From the NCBI GenBank assembly GCA_002011215.1, contig MTML01000042.1:88355-152354 (forward strand): a DNA stretch of 64,000 nt, in the 5' to 3' direction. Of the stretch, positions 9,131-18,435 are shown in pieces. The stretch comes from Archaeoglobus sp. JdFR-24. GTDB lineage: Archaea; Halobacteriota; Archaeoglobi; Archaeoglobales; Archaeoglobaceae. Numbering within the stretch: position 1 is the first letter of the stretch; each line of letters starts with the position of its first letter. The notes under the pieces are model-generated. The model saw only the letters and a list, made by a program, of their open reading frames with translations, was not told where the DNA came from and did not search any database. The position numbers and the translations under genes are program-made.

Positions 9131-9928
9131 ATGAACGGAAAGGTAAAAAAAATCGAATTTTTCGCACCAGAGGGATTACCTCTGATCGATGCGGGAACAG
9201 ATCTGGCTGAGATCATTACCAGAGCCTTCAGGCTGGAGGATCGTGATATAGTTGTAATTTGCTCCACCATAGTATCAAAATCTGAAGGAAGGATAAGAAA
9301 ATTGAGTGATTATATTCCCTCGGAGGAGGCTGTTCGACTTGCATCAAGAATCGAGAAACCTCCTGAGTTCGTGCAGGCTGTGCTGGAGGAATCTTCAGAG
9401 GTCTTAATCGAAGCACCTTTTCTCCTTGTTAAAGCCAGATTTGGGAACATATGTATCAACGCCGGAATAGATGAAAGTAATATTGAGAAGGAGTATATTA
9501 TCCTTCCTCCTGAAAACCCCGACAGAAGTGCAGAAAGAATCAGAAGAAGACTGGAATCGCTCACCGGCAAGACCATTGGTGTAATAATAACTGATACAAA
9601 TGGAAGGTGCTTTAGAAAAGGTGTTACGGGTTTTGCCATTGGAATCAGCAGAGTTAAAGCCATGAAAAACTGGATCGGTGATGTTGACCTCTATGGAAAT
9701 CCCTTAGAGGTGACCGTTGAGGCGGTGGCAGACGAGATAGCGGCAATGGCAAACCTCCTGATGGGTGAAGGTGCTGACGGTTTACCTGTTGTGATTGTGA
9801 GAGGTCTCGATCTGATTGGTGAGGGGAGCATGGACGAAATTTACCGCTCTGAAGAAGAAGATATCATAAGGCAGATCATAAAACAAAATCGGAACAAGAA
9901 TCATCAAACAAAAACGGGAAGAAATTGA
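9131..9928 (+). CDS. cofE: Coenzyme F420-0:L-glutamate ligase
   Basis: Adds L-glutamates to F420-0 using GTP to give F420-2 or longer forms, in the cytosol. The 265 residues include ALR-like strand FAPEGLPLIDAGTDL, CSTIVSKSEGRI near residue 43, the conserved NAGIDESN at about 112-119, and ITDTNGRCFRKGVTGFAIG near 154. The length is slightly above the usual 250 because of a Lys/Asn-rich tail (KQNRNKNHQTKTG). It is followed three bases later by an ATP-grasp gene, so they are probably co-transcribed. This agrees with the F420-type enzymes elsewhere in the window. Confidence 0.93.
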   Translation: MNGKVKKIEFFAPEGLPLIDAGTDLAEIITRAFRLEDRDIVVICSTIVSKSEGRIRKLSDYIPSEEAVRLASRIEKPPEFVQAVLEESSEVLIEAPFLLVKARFGNICINAGIDESNIEKEYIILPPENPDRSAERIRRRLESLTGKTIGVIITDTNGRCFRKGVTGFAIGISRVKAMKNWIGDVDLYGNPLEVTVEAVADEIAAMANLLMGEGADGLPVVIVRGLDLIGEGSMDEIYRSEEEDIIRQIIKQNRNKNHQTKTGRN

Positions 9929-9931
9929 AAA

Positions 9932-11002
9932 ATGAATGGCGAAAGAATTCTGGTTATTGGAAACAATGTCAGAAACATCGTCCAGTCTGCTGCGAAATCT
10001 GGATACAAAGTTTATGCTCTGACAAAGTTTATTGATTCTGATTTAATCCTTTTTGCTGAAAGAGTGTTTCTCATTGAGGATGAGAACACAGACTGGGTGA
10101 GAAAGAGGGGAGAGGAGTTATCGGAAATTCTTAATGCGAGAGTGGTGCTCGCCTCAGGTTACGAAGATCTTCACTTAACTTCCGAAATTCTTGGAAGCGA
10201 TCCATCAGGGCTTGAAAGTGTTTTAAATAAATTGAAATTTTACAGGACGCTTGAAAGAGCTGGCTTACCTCATCCAGAGGTTTTGAGGGATTATGAAGGA
10301 GATTGTATTGTAAAACCGATCAGGGGAGGTGGGGGCGAAAGAATCCTTTTAGCTCCTTTGACTCAAGACAAACTGAGTGATTATTTAATTCAAAGGCTCA
10401 TCAGGGGGTTTCCATGCTCTGCATCATTGATTGTGGGGAAGGAAACAACTGTTATAGCTCTGAATGAGATTATTGCAGGATGGGGCGAGATGAACGCTTT
10501 CGGATTCAGATATGTTGGAAACATCACTCCACTTGTTGTGGATAAGGAACTGGAAAAGAAGCTGAGAAAATTAGCCATCGAAGTGGTCAATCTGTTCGAT
10601 TTGAAGGGATCGATAGGGGTCGATTTTGTTGTTGATGAGCGAAATGAACCCTACATTCTTGAAATCAATCCAAGATTTCAGGGTTCACTGGATTCGGTTG
10701 AATGGAGCCATGATATTTTTTTATTCAAACTGCACATGGATGCTCTCTCTGGAAGAAAAGTTAATCCTCCAGATCCAAAAAGAGTTGCAGGAAGAGCGAT
10801 TTATTTTGCTGATAGAGAAACGCTGATAAACCACACGCTAACAGGCAATCCATTCTATGCAGACATCCCTCCAGAATCGATCATTTACCAGAAAGATGAT
10901 CCAGTGGTCTCGATTCTCGCATCAGGCAATAGCAGGACTGAAGTTTTAAAGAGATTAATTGAGAGGAAGAATCTCTTTCTGGGACTGCAGAACTTGAGTT
11001 AG
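9932..11002 (+). CDS. ATP-grasp family protein (COG2232-like)
   Basis: 356 residues with an ATP-grasp fold: N-terminal Rossmann-like part (VIGNNVRNIVQSAAKSGY), VKPIRGGGGERI near residue 128 as the phosphate-binding strand-loop, and VDFVVDERNEPYILEINPRFQG near 230 supplying the Mg-binding Glu and Asn. The family (predicted ATP-dependent carboligase) is common in methanogens and Archaeoglobales next to C1-cofactor genes. The methanofuran enzyme MfnD is a relative, but I cannot assign this substrate. It is downstream of cofE with a three-base gap, so a role in F420 or pterin cofactor synthesis is a reasonable inference. Confidence 0.72.
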   Translation: MNGERILVIGNNVRNIVQSAAKSGYKVYALTKFIDSDLILFAERVFLIEDENTDWVRKRGEELSEILNARVVLASGYEDLHLTSEILGSDPSGLESVLNKLKFYRTLERAGLPHPEVLRDYEGDCIVKPIRGGGGERILLAPLTQDKLSDYLIQRLIRGFPCSASLIVGKETTVIALNEIIAGWGEMNAFGFRYVGNITPLVVDKELEKKLRKLAIEVVNLFDLKGSIGVDFVVDERNEPYILEINPRFQGSLDSVEWSHDIFLFKLHMDALSGRKVNPPDPKRVAGRAIYFADRETLINHTLTGNPFYADIPPESIIYQKDDPVVSILASGNSRTEVLKRLIERKNLFLGLQNLS

Positions 11003-11054
11003 AATTTTAAGTTCTCAATTTAGGCTACATAATTCTCAGTTTATCCTTTTTTCA

Positions 11055-11067
11055 ATAAATTTATAAG
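11055..11067 (+). promoter_or_regulatory. TATA box deciding the start of the QueG-like gene
   Basis: ATAAATTTATAAG is centred about 27 bases before the GTG at 11089 and only about 13 before the TTG at 11074. This favours the GTG as a leaderless start. Confidence 0.45.
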
Positions 11068-11088
11068 TGTTTTTTGATACTGTCTGGC

Positions 11089-11850
11089 GTGAAAGAAGAA
11101 ATTCAGAATTTAATCAGAGAATTTGTAAAAAATTACAAAATTAAAAATCAAACAGTGTCTGACTGGAAAGAACCGATCGTTGGTTTTGCAAATGCCGATG
11201 ACCCACTATTTTTGAAATTAAGAGCTCTGGTCGGTGAAACGCACAAACTGCCAGTAGAATTGCTGAAAGATGCAAAGACAGTGATCTCGTATTTTATTCT
11301 CTTTAATAAGAAGATCGTCTTAAGCAACGTTTCAGGAGAAAATTGTTCGAGGGAATGGGCTATTGCCTATATTGAAACCAATAAGTTGATTGTTGATTTA
11401 AACAAGCATTTATCTGAAGAGCTGGAAAAAGCAGGTTTTAAATCGGCAGTTCTCCCACCAACCCATAATTTTGATGAAGATAGATTAATCAGTGACTGGT
11501 CGCATAAGCACATTGCCTATATAGCTGGATTGGGAAAATTTGGACTGCATCACATGCTGATCACCGAAAGGGGTTGTTGTGGAAGACTGGGAAGTATAAT
11601 AACGAGCGTCAAAATTGAGCCCACAGAAAGACCCAAGAAAGAATTCTGTCTGTATAACCATGACAGAACCTGCAATAAGTGTGTTGAAAAATGTATTTTT
11701 GAAGCACTAAATGTTAACTCTTTTGATAGACACAGGTGCTATGAGATTTGCTTATTGAATGCCAGCAGATATAAGGAATTAGGATTTGCTGATGTTTGTG
11801 GAAAATGTATCTGTGCGGTTCCGTGTTCCTTCAACAATCCTGTAAGATAG
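11089..11850 (+). CDS. Epoxyqueuosine reductase-like Fe-S protein
   Basis: 253 residues from a GTG start. Seen: SDWSHKHIAYIAGLGKFGLH near residue 140, resembling the QueG/DUF1730 cobalamin-binding half, then CNKCVEKCIFEAL near 202 and CGKCICAVPC at the end. These Cys groups can hold one [4Fe-4S] cluster and perhaps a second. True QueG is longer and has two full CxxCxxCxxxCP ferredoxin motifs, so this is a distant relative, as annotated in many anaerobic archaea. The substrate is unknown. No queuosine or archaeosine gene is adjacent. A longer TTG start at 11074 is possible. Confidence 0.65.
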   Translation: MKEEIQNLIREFVKNYKIKNQTVSDWKEPIVGFANADDPLFLKLRALVGETHKLPVELLKDAKTVISYFILFNKKIVLSNVSGENCSREWAIAYIETNKLIVDLNKHLSEELEKAGFKSAVLPPTHNFDEDRLISDWSHKHIAYIAGLGKFGLHHMLITERGCCGRLGSIITSVKIEPTERPKKEFCLYNHDRTCNKCVEKCIFEALNVNSFDRHRCYEICLLNASRYKELGFADVCGKCICAVPCSFNNPVR

Positions 11851-11945
11851 TTTCCGCCCACCAATTTTTACCTTTCCAGTTTGAAAATATACAGGTAAAA
11901 CACTGGTGATTTCTGGAAAGTAGAGCAAAAATGAATTTAAGCACA

Positions 11946-12293
11946 TTAAATGCAATTTTCTGAAATGATTATTTCAATCATCCTTTTAATGGTGTTCTTG
12001 TTTGCTAAACCCTCTATTCCGCTTACAATTTCTCCATTTCTGAAAATTGCAAGTGTTGGGAGTATGTGGATGTAATATTCTTCGGCGATCTCCCTACTCT
12101 CATCGACATTAAAGCGACATACCTTTATGTTTTCATACTCTTTTGCGATCTCTTCGAGAATGGGCTCGATTTTAAGGCACGGTGGGCACCACTCGGCATA
12201 GAAATCGACTAAAACTATCTTATCAGATTCAAGGATTTCCTTCCAATTATGTTTATTCAATTCAATAATATTGCCATTGTTCAGCTCTTCCAC
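11946..12293 (-). CDS. Thioredoxin
   Basis: Cytosolic dithiol-disulfide oxidoreductase. It has 115 residues, the usual length, with active-site WCPPC (Cys36, Cys39) in VDFYAEWCPPCLKIEP and the cis-Pro loop HILPTLAIF near residue 78. CPPC rather than CGPC is found in many archaeal and anaerobe thioredoxins and changes the redox potential. The start is GTG, preceded by an AAGGGG Shine-Dalgarno. It is divergent from the ThiI-core gene, and a TATA-like TATATAAATTTATT near 12362-12375 lies between them. Confidence 0.9.
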   Translation of the reverse strand: MEELNNGNIIELNKHNWKEILESDKIVLVDFYAEWCPPCLKIEPILEEIAKEYENIKVCRFNVDESREIAEEYYIHILPTLAIFRNGEIVSGIEGLANKNTIKRMIEIIISENCI

Positions 12294-12468
12294 CCCTTAT
12301 CTCTCATCCAATCTTTATTTGCTATCTTTTGTAAACTGAGCCACTACTCTATGAACAACCTGTATATAAATTTATTCATTGACACATAAATCATGAAACG
12401 ATCAAATGACTATAAAAAGGCAAAAAATAAAATCCTCTTAGAGATGCTAAATGAAGGAAGTGGTTGGT

Positions 12469-13062
12469 ATGAGGTTGCTCTCTCTCATGTCTGGTGGAAT
12501 TGATTCTCCTGTTGCAGCATATCTTATGCTGAAAAGAGGATTTGATGTTGATTATCTCCATTTCTATCACTCTGAGGATCTCGAAAAGATAATTCAGATT
12601 GTTAAAAAGTTGAATGAACATACAAAAAAGCAGGGAAGACTTTTTGTCTGCCCACATCTGGAAATAGTTAATTTAACCCTTGAATTTGAGGAGCGCTATA
12701 CTTGTGTTTACTGTAAAATTTCAATGCTAAAAACTGCTGAAAAGTTAGCAGAGGAGATCAGAGCAAAAGCCCTTCTAACCGGAGACAGTCTGGGACAGGT
12801 TGCAAGCCAGACAGTATCAAATCTCTTTGTGGAAGATCGTTCGGTTAAAATACCTGTCATAAGACCCCTCATTGGGTTTGACAAGGTTGAAATCGTTGAT
12901 ATATCTAAAAAGGCTGGAACTTATGAGCTCTCGATATTACCATCGGTTGGATGTCAGGCGGTTCCAGACAAACCTGCAACTGCAGCAAAAATAGATAAAA
13001 TAACTTATGAGATTATTGATATCTCTGACGTGTTCCATAACATAAGGGAGATTGAGGTTTAG
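12469..13062 (+). CDS. ThiI-type PP-loop sulfurtransferase core without THUMP domain
   Basis: 197 residues consisting of the ThiI AANH/PP-loop adenylation domain only: pyrophosphate loop SGGIDSP near residue 8, CVYCKISMLKTAEKLAEE, then TGDSLGQVASQT, closely like ThiI, which makes 4-thiouridine in tRNA. The N-terminal ferredoxin-like and THUMP domains and the C-terminal rhodanese domain are absent. Sulfide-using archaea often carry such short forms, sometimes for thiazole or cysteine/tRNA sulfur chemistry. A TATA box (TATAAAAAGG at 12411) lies upstream. An alternative ATG six codons earlier at 12451 is possible. Confidence 0.75.
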   Translation: MRLLSLMSGGIDSPVAAYLMLKRGFDVDYLHFYHSEDLEKIIQIVKKLNEHTKKQGRLFVCPHLEIVNLTLEFEERYTCVYCKISMLKTAEKLAEEIRAKALLTGDSLGQVASQTVSNLFVEDRSVKIPVIRPLIGFDKVEIVDISKKAGTYELSILPSVGCQAVPDKPATAAKIDKITYEIIDISDVFHNIREIEV

Positions 13063-13111
13063 TTATCTAGGTTTGAAAAGACCCGGAACCATTCATGGCA
13101 CTTCTCTTTTT

Positions 13112-14269
13112 CTATCCTAAGGATCTATAATAGAACAGCAGATTCATTAATTTCAGACCATCTAAAAATCCTATACTTCCCTTTTTACAGGATTTCTCTG
13201 TAAAAACACGAACATCATCCCTTTTACTTCCGTATAACAGGAAGGGTACATGTTCTGCAACGTGTGTTCTGACTTTAACAGGTGTAGGATGGTCTGGCAG
13301 GAGCATTATTTTTGTATCTTCAAGGTCGAGGTGATCGAGAAGGTATCCGAGAATTTTTTCATCGTAGAGGCTGATAGCTTCGACCTTTTTCTCAGCATCA
13401 CCTTCATGTCCAACCTCATCTATCCCCTCGGTATGCAGGAGAACAAAATCAGATTTTTTCATTTCTCTGAGGGTTGCCTTTGCAAGGCCGCGGTAATTGG
13501 TATCTATGTATCCGGTGATACCATCAACCTCAACCACCTTCATTCCGAGCCCTTTACCAATGCCTTGGAGAAGATCCACTTCTGAGATCATCACAGAACT
13601 TTTTCCATACATCTTTTTGAATTTTGGAAAATCCGGTCTTTTTCCTCCACTCCATGGCCATATCATGTTTGTTTTTTGAGAGATCTCTGGAAGAATCGAT
13701 GCTGACCACTCCATCAGCTCATTAAGCAGCTCAGCAAGCTCTCCGTTTTTTGGAAGATATTCAGCAATCTTTTTTCCCTGGATATCGTGGGGCGGGGTTG
13801 TGATTGCATTCTGCTTGAAATCTTTGTTTATGGTCAGCAGGTTTCTGTAGCTTCTCCCGAGGTGGAATCTTACATAATCATATTCTAGATTTGTGTTCAG
13901 AAAATCTATTACCTTTTTTGCCTCCCCATTATCAATTCTTCTTCCACTGTAATCTTTCATTTTGCCGTTCTCAACATAAACCAGATTACACCTGAAAATA
14001 ATTTCACCGTTAACATTCCGTGCCAGAGCCTCTATGGGCCCTCTGCCGGTATAATGTTTCGAGACGTCAACTCCGAGAATTGTAAGGTTTGCAATATCGC
14101 TTCCGGGCTCAAAACTATCAGGAATTGTCTTTGTATAACCACATGATCCATTTTTTGCTAAAAAATCCATATTAGGGGTATCTGCAACCTCGAGTGGAGT
14201 CCTGTTTCCGAGAATATCCACTTCCCAGTCGGCCATTCCGTCAGGGATTAACAGAAGATACCTGGTCAT
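13112..14269 (-). CDS. apgM: 2,3-bisphosphoglycerate-independent phosphoglycerate mutase, archaeal type
   Basis: Interconverts 3- and 2-phosphoglycerate in glycolysis/gluconeogenesis. The 385 residues of the alkaline-phosphatase fold carry the metal site LIPDGMADW at the N-terminus, the phosphorylated Ser region [12 protein letters not shown] near residue 56, and the second metal site [20 protein letters not shown] near 320. This is slightly shorter than the common archaeal length of about 400. It is convergent with the ThiI-core gene and divergent from the UbiD gene, with about 70 bases of AT-rich shared promoter. Confidence 0.92.
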   Translation of the reverse strand: MTRYLLLIPDGMADWEVDILGNRTPLEVADTPNMDFLAKNGSCGYTKTIPDSFEPGSDIANLTILGVDVSKHYTGRGPIEALARNVNGEIIFRCNLVYVENGKMKDYSGRRIDNGEAKKVIDFLNTNLEYDYVRFHLGRSYRNLLTINKDFKQNAITTPPHDIQGKKIAEYLPKNGELAELLNELMEWSASILPEISQKTNMIWPWSGGKRPDFPKFKKMYGKSSVMISEVDLLQGIGKGLGMKVVEVDGITGYIDTNYRGLAKATLREMKKSDFVLLHTEGIDEVGHEGDAEKKVEAISLYDEKILGYLLDHLDLEDTKIMLLPDHPTPVKVRTHVAEHVPFLLYGSKRDDVRVFTEKSCKKGSIGFLDGLKLMNLLFYYRSLG

Positions 14270-14342
14270 CAGGCAAAGATTAAAATCCGGTTAAATAACT
14301 TTTTCCAGTAAATTAAAAATACAATCAGGCCAGTCATAATTC

Positions 14343-15602
14343 ATGGATTTGAGAAGTGCAATAGAAACTCTTGGCGATAGGGTTGTTCATTTTGAGGATG
14401 ATATAGCTCATGACGAGCTTTTGAAATTTATTGTGGAAAAGAAATTAAGGAACACTCCTTTTACAATTAATGTTGAGGGTAAAAAACTGGCATCAAATTT
14501 TATTTCATCCAGGGATTTTCTTTGTGGCTATCTTGATGTATGCAGGGAAAATCTTGCTGAATTTCTATCGAAAATCCCGATGGAGGGGGATATTCGGATA
14601 ATGGATAGCAATCCATTCAAAAAGGTAAACTGGACACTTGAAGATCTTCCCGTTCCCAGATATTTTCCCGGAGATGGTGGAAGATATATCACCGCTGGTG
14701 TGGTTATCGCAGGTAAGGAAAATCCCGAATCATACAACGCATACAACGCTTCCATTCACCGTTTGATGGTAATCGATGAGAGGAGGATGGCTGCACGGCT
14801 CGTGCCACCCCGTCACACCTACCTGATGTGGAAGGATGCGGTTGAAAGAGGAGAAGACCTGCCAGTGCTTATATCAATTGGCACGCATCCCCTTTTCGTT
14901 TTCTCTGCATCGACAAGAGTCCCTCCGGGTAAGGAGTTTGGCTATGCCGCATCCCTGATGGGCGGGTTAGAGCTGTACATGGTTGATGGGATGTTTACAC
15001 CGATGGCTGAAATAGTTATTTCTGCCAGGATTACATCGGAAAGGACCCCTGAAGGGCCATTCGTGGATATTACCGGAACTTATGATAAAGTAAGGGATGA
15101 GCCGGTTCTCGAAGTGGATGCAATCTATGCAAGAGAAGATCCAATATTTTACTCAATAACACCCGGAGATTACGAGCATCAGGTTTTGATGGGGATTCCC
15201 TATGAACCTGTAATCTACAAAGCAGTTGCCAGCGTTTGTCGTGTGAGGAATGTCATCCTAACACCAGGCAGCAGCCACTATTTCCATGCGATAGTTCAGA
15301 TAGAGAAGAACACAGAAGGTGATGGAAAAAATGCCATTTTAGCTGCTTTATCTGCACATCCAAGTCTTAAGCACGTTGTTGTTGTGGATCCCGACATCAA
15401 CATCTACGATTATGAAGATGTGGAGTTTGCAATAGCAACGAGATTTCAGGCGGATAGAGATCTCGTAATAGTTAAAAATGCAAGAGGGAGTAGCCTTGAC
15501 CCATCCGCAAATGAAGATGGAACAACTGCGAAATGGGGAATTGATGCGACAGCCTATCTTGACAGGAAAAAGGACTTTGAAAGGGCAGGGTTTGAGTTTT
15601 AG
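14343..15602 (+). CDS. UbiD-family decarboxylase, probable anhydromevalonate phosphate decarboxylase
   Basis: 419 residues of the UbiD fold: N-terminal MDLRSAIETLGDR, prenyl-FMN binding segment ASIHRLMVIDERRMAARL (residues about 138-155), and C-terminal ATRFQADRDLVIVKNARGSS. UbiD enzymes are prenylated-FMN, metal-dependent decarboxylases. In most archaea a UbiD homologue decarboxylates trans-anhydromevalonate 5-phosphate to isopentenyl phosphate. The partner enzyme, aconitase-X-type phosphomevalonate dehydratase, has its large subunit 670 bases downstream on the same strand, which supports that assignment. A UbiX-type prenyltransferase is not in the window. The subfamily function is inference. 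Confidence 0.8.
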   Translation: MDLRSAIETLGDRVVHFEDDIAHDELLKFIVEKKLRNTPFTINVEGKKLASNFISSRDFLCGYLDVCRENLAEFLSKIPMEGDIRIMDSNPFKKVNWTLEDLPVPRYFPGDGGRYITAGVVIAGKENPESYNAYNASIHRLMVIDERRMAARLVPPRHTYLMWKDAVERGEDLPVLISIGTHPLFVFSASTRVPPGKEFGYAASLMGGLELYMVDGMFTPMAEIVISARITSERTPEGPFVDITGTYDKVRDEPVLEVDAIYAREDPIFYSITPGDYEHQVLMGIPYEPVIYKAVASVCRVRNVILTPGSSHYFHAIVQIEKNTEGDGKNAILAALSAHPSLKHVVVVDPDINIYDYEDVEFAIATRFQADRDLVIVKNARGSSLDPSANEDGTTAKWGIDATAYLDRKKDFERAGFEF

Positions 15603-15642
15603 AGCCTTAAGTAACTGGACACGATCAATTACATGCTGCAAT

Positions 15643-16146
15643 CTATTTTCCATCAGAAAGAAATCTTCCATCCGATATCCCTTTTCTCTTTTGCACCTCT
15701 GCCTTTTCGAACCAGCCTTTACTGATATGTTCGGAGGGAAAATCGAAATCCGAAATGTAGGGTTTTATATCAATGAGTGGTGTACCATCAACTATGTCGA
15801 TATCCTCAACATGTATTGTATTTCCTTCGATCTTCTCGAGCTTAACGACCGACAATCCAATTGGGTTCGGTCTTTTTGGCGCTCTTGTAGCAAAAACTCC
15901 TCTCGACTTACTGTCAAGAAAAGGAATCACCTGCAGGGAATATCCTGAAGAAAGATGAAAATGGTAAAGCAATATTATGTGTGAAAAACCATCAAGGTCT
16001 TTTAGGCCATCACAGTACTCATCAAAAATTTCAATATGTCCTTTGATGCCTCTACCGAAACATGGCTGAATTGGAATCCCCCCAGGACTTTTGAATGGTG
16101 TATGGATTATACCGATTGGTCTGTAGATAATATTATAATCATCCAT
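15643..16146 (-). CDS. TrmO-like tRNA N6-methyltransferase (TsaA/YaeB family)
   Basis: 167 residues of the SAM-dependent beta-barrel family that N-methylates t6A37 of threonine tRNA. Seen: YRPIGIIHTPFKSPGGIPIQ at the start, RGIKGHIEIFDEYCDGLKDLDGFSHI, and RGVFATRAPKRPNPIGLSVV near residue 88, which is the signature segment. I use the ATG at 16146. The frame extends to a TTG at 16170, adding eight residues. Inserted on the opposite strand between the UbiD and aconitase-X genes, with no functional link apparent. Confidence 0.85.
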   Translation of the reverse strand: MDDYNIIYRPIGIIHTPFKSPGGIPIQPCFGRGIKGHIEIFDEYCDGLKDLDGFSHIILLYHFHLSSGYSLQVIPFLDSKSRGVFATRAPKRPNPIGLSVVKLEKIEGNTIHVEDIDIVDGTPLIDIKPYISDFDFPSEHISKGWFEKAEVQKRKGISDGRFLSDGK

Positions 16147-16273
16147 AATTTTAGATTGGTCTGCAATCAAATTAATTTTCTGGTTGCATTGAAACTTTTG
16201 GTTCCACTGGCATTTGTATCTAATACATTCGTATTCTGATAAAACATATTAACTTCAATGTTGATTCGGTCGT

Positions 16274-17431
16274 ATGTACCTTACAAAAGAGGAAGAAAAA
16301 CTCCTCGAGTCAGACAATGATACAGTAAGGAAATGTATGGAGATTCTGGTAGCTCTTGGTGAGATCTTCGAAGCTGATAAGTTAATAAAGGTAAATTCCG
16401 TTCAGATATCCGGTATTTCTTATCAGAATATCGGAGATGCTGGACTGGAGTGGTTTGAAAGTCTTGAAGGTAAATTTGTGGTTCCTGCAATGGTAAATCC
16501 TGCTGGAATGGATATCCAGCGATGGAAAGAAATGGGGATTGATGAGGGATTTTACAGAAAGCAAATAAGGATTATAGAGGCTCTTAAGAAGCTTGGAGCT
16601 GAGGAAACTTTAACGTGCACACCCTATTATCTCCACATTCCTGACTTGGGTGAACATGTGGCCTGGGCCGAATCCAATGCGGTTGTTTATGCGAACTCAG
16701 TTATTGGTGCGAGAACTAACAGGGAAAGCGGAATCAGTGCTCTGGCTTCGGGCATTATAGGAAAGACTCCAAATTATGGTCTTCATATCGATGAAAACAG
16801 AAAACCCACAGTAATTGTTGAGGTCTCAGCTGAACTTTCCAATGAAGCAGATTTATCTGTGGTTGGATACATTGCTGGGGAAAGGCTTACAGGTCATGTG
16901 CCCTATTTCAGATTCAGAAAAAAGTTACCTGTTGACTGGTTAAAGTTGCTCGGCGCCTCACTCGCAGCCAAAGGCAATACGGCAATTTTCCATGTTGAGA
17001 ATCAGACTCCTGAATGGAATCTTTGTGAATCAAATCTGGAAAAAATTGAGATTGATGATGTGGAACTCTCGGAATTTTCAGTTAATGGATGTGAACCTGA
17101 TTTGATCGCTCTGGGTTGCCCCCACATGTCTTCGGACGAAATAAAATATTTATTGGAAATTATGGAGAAAAAAGGCGGTAAGGTTAAGAAAGATTTCTGG
17201 ATTTTCACTTCAAGAAGAGTTCTGGAGGAGACTAGAGATCTTGTTGAAAGGATTGAAAGTTTTGGGGCTAAGGTTTTCACAGATACATGTATGGTCGTAT
17301 CTCCAGCAACAGAGGCTTACGAATGTGTGATGGTAAATTCGGGAAAAGCCCTCACGTACCTTCCAAAACTCAGAAAGGTGGATGTTACCTTAGGGAGCAT
17401 GAAAGATTGTATTGATGAGGCATTCAAATGA
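16274..17431 (+). CDS. Aconitase X catalytic (large) subunit, probable phosphomevalonate dehydratase
   Basis: 385 residues of the DUF521/AcnX large-subunit family: MYLTKEEEKLLESD N-terminus, ESNAVVYANSVIGARTNRES near residue 136, and Cys-containing loops TCTPYYLHIP, LGCPHMSS and DTCMVVSPATE that can hold the Fe-S cluster. In archaea this subunit with a small DUF126 subunit dehydrates mevalonate 5-phosphate to trans-anhydromevalonate 5-phosphate. The small subunit is not adjacent. The UbiD partner is upstream. An alternative member, hydroxyproline-type AcnX, is less likely in this setting. Confidence 0.83.
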   Translation: MYLTKEEEKLLESDNDTVRKCMEILVALGEIFEADKLIKVNSVQISGISYQNIGDAGLEWFESLEGKFVVPAMVNPAGMDIQRWKEMGIDEGFYRKQIRIIEALKKLGAEETLTCTPYYLHIPDLGEHVAWAESNAVVYANSVIGARTNRESGISALASGIIGKTPNYGLHIDENRKPTVIVEVSAELSNEADLSVVGYIAGERLTGHVPYFRFRKKLPVDWLKLLGASLAAKGNTAIFHVENQTPEWNLCESNLEKIEIDDVELSEFSVNGCEPDLIALGCPHMSSDEIKYLLEIMEKKGGKVKKDFWIFTSRRVLEETRDLVERIESFGAKVFTDTCMVVSPATEAYECVMVNSGKALTYLPKLRKVDVTLGSMKDCIDEAFK

Positions 17432-17478
17432 CCTTTTAACCTATATAATATGTGATTAACGGTTCCTTAATCAGCAGT

Positions 17479-18171
17479 TTAATAATTTGGGAGTCGCAGG
17501 AAATTATCGACAACGAGTTCCGTCCACCTGTTAAGGTCTTTGATATATTTGTCGGTTTCATCGATTATTTTCTCTTTCTTTTCCTTACTCAGAGTTTTCT
17601 CGTTTTTTATCCAATTTCTAACAGTCTCTTTTTTAACCTCGATGTGGAACTGCAGGCCTAAGGCAGAACCGAGCCTGAATGCCTGGTTATTTACTTTGGA
17701 TCCTTTGTAGAGAAGCTTTGCCCCTTTCGGGAGATCGAATGTGTCACCATGCCACTGGAAAACGATCAATTTTTCTGGTAGTTTGAGAATGTCATCATCT
17801 GAAACCTTCTCGATCTCATACCATCCTATCTCCTTTACGAATGGATAAACTCTTGCGTTGAACGCTCCAGCAATCAGTTGAGCGCCGAGACATATTCCGA
17901 GCAGAGGTTTATTCTCTGAAACAGCTTTTCTTATCAATTCCATCTCGAGGTTCAGATAGGGGTGCTTATCTGTTTCATAAACTCCTTGAGGCCCTCCAAG
18001 GATCACTATATGTGAGAAATCACTCAGGATTTTCCCAACCTCATCAGAATCAAGATTTTTTGCCTGAATATATTCGTAGTGAACACTTTTCTCCCTCAAA
18101 AGATTCTCCATATATTCCATTTCCTCATTTCTTGCATTTTTCAACCCCAGAACTCTTGTATCTCTCATCAT
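17479..18171 (-). CDS. Class I glutamine amidotransferase (GMP synthase-like, stand-alone)
   Basis: 230 residues with a complete class I amidotransferase triad: Cys94 in GICLGAQL and His176/Glu178 in LQFHIEV, with the oxyanion strand ILGGPQGVYE near residue 58. It resembles the stand-alone GuaA-like amidotransferases whose acceptor is unknown. A Lys-rich tail (KTLSKEKKEKIIDETDKYIK) follows. It may hydrolyse glutamine or a gamma-glutamyl compound. No synthetase partner is adjacent, and true archaeal GuaAa is shorter (about 190 residues), so guaA is not claimed. Confidence 0.75.
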   Translation of the reverse strand: MMRDTRVLGLKNARNEEMEYMENLLREKSVHYEYIQAKNLDSDEVGKILSDFSHIVILGGPQGVYETDKHPYLNLEMELIRKAVSENKPLLGICLGAQLIAGAFNARVYPFVKEIGWYEIEKVSDDDILKLPEKLIVFQWHGDTFDLPKGAKLLYKGSKVNNQAFRLGSALGLQFHIEVKKETVRNWIKNEKTLSKEKKEKIIDETDKYIKDLNRWTELVVDNFLRLPNY

Positions 18172-18304
18172 GTTTTTTTGAGTTGAAGGAGCTATTTATT
18201 TTTTCAGGATGTTGAGGTTGTAGAATGTCTGGTAATCATCTCACTCCATTAAATTCATAAACCTGTAAGTGACAGAAGACTTAGACTGGATGCTTATCAG
18301 ACAC

Positions 18305-18376
18305 GCTCTGGTGGGGTAGCGGATATCCTGAGGGGCTGCGGACTCCTCGACCCGGGTTCAACTCCCGGCCAGAGCA
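18305..18376 (+). tRNA. tRNA-Arg (anticodon GCG)
   Basis: A complete cloverleaf without CCA: acceptor GCTCTGG/CCAGAGC, D stem GGG/CCT with loop containing GG, anticodon stem AGGGG/CTCCT with loop CTGCGGA giving anticodon GCG, variable CGAC, and T arm CCGGG-TTCAACT-CCCGG. It reads CGC and CGU. No intron is seen. A T-run follows at once. Confidence 0.9.
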
Positions 18377-18379
18377 CTG

Positions 18380-18391
18380 GATTTTTTGTTT
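18380..18391 (+). terminator. T-run terminator after tRNA-Arg
   Basis: GATTTTTTGTTT begins four bases after the tRNA. Oligo-T tracts without a hairpin are the usual archaeal terminator. Confidence 0.5.
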
Positions 18392-18435
18392 AACACCCTC
18401 TGCCCTCAATGCACTCTACCATCTTTTAAAAAAAT

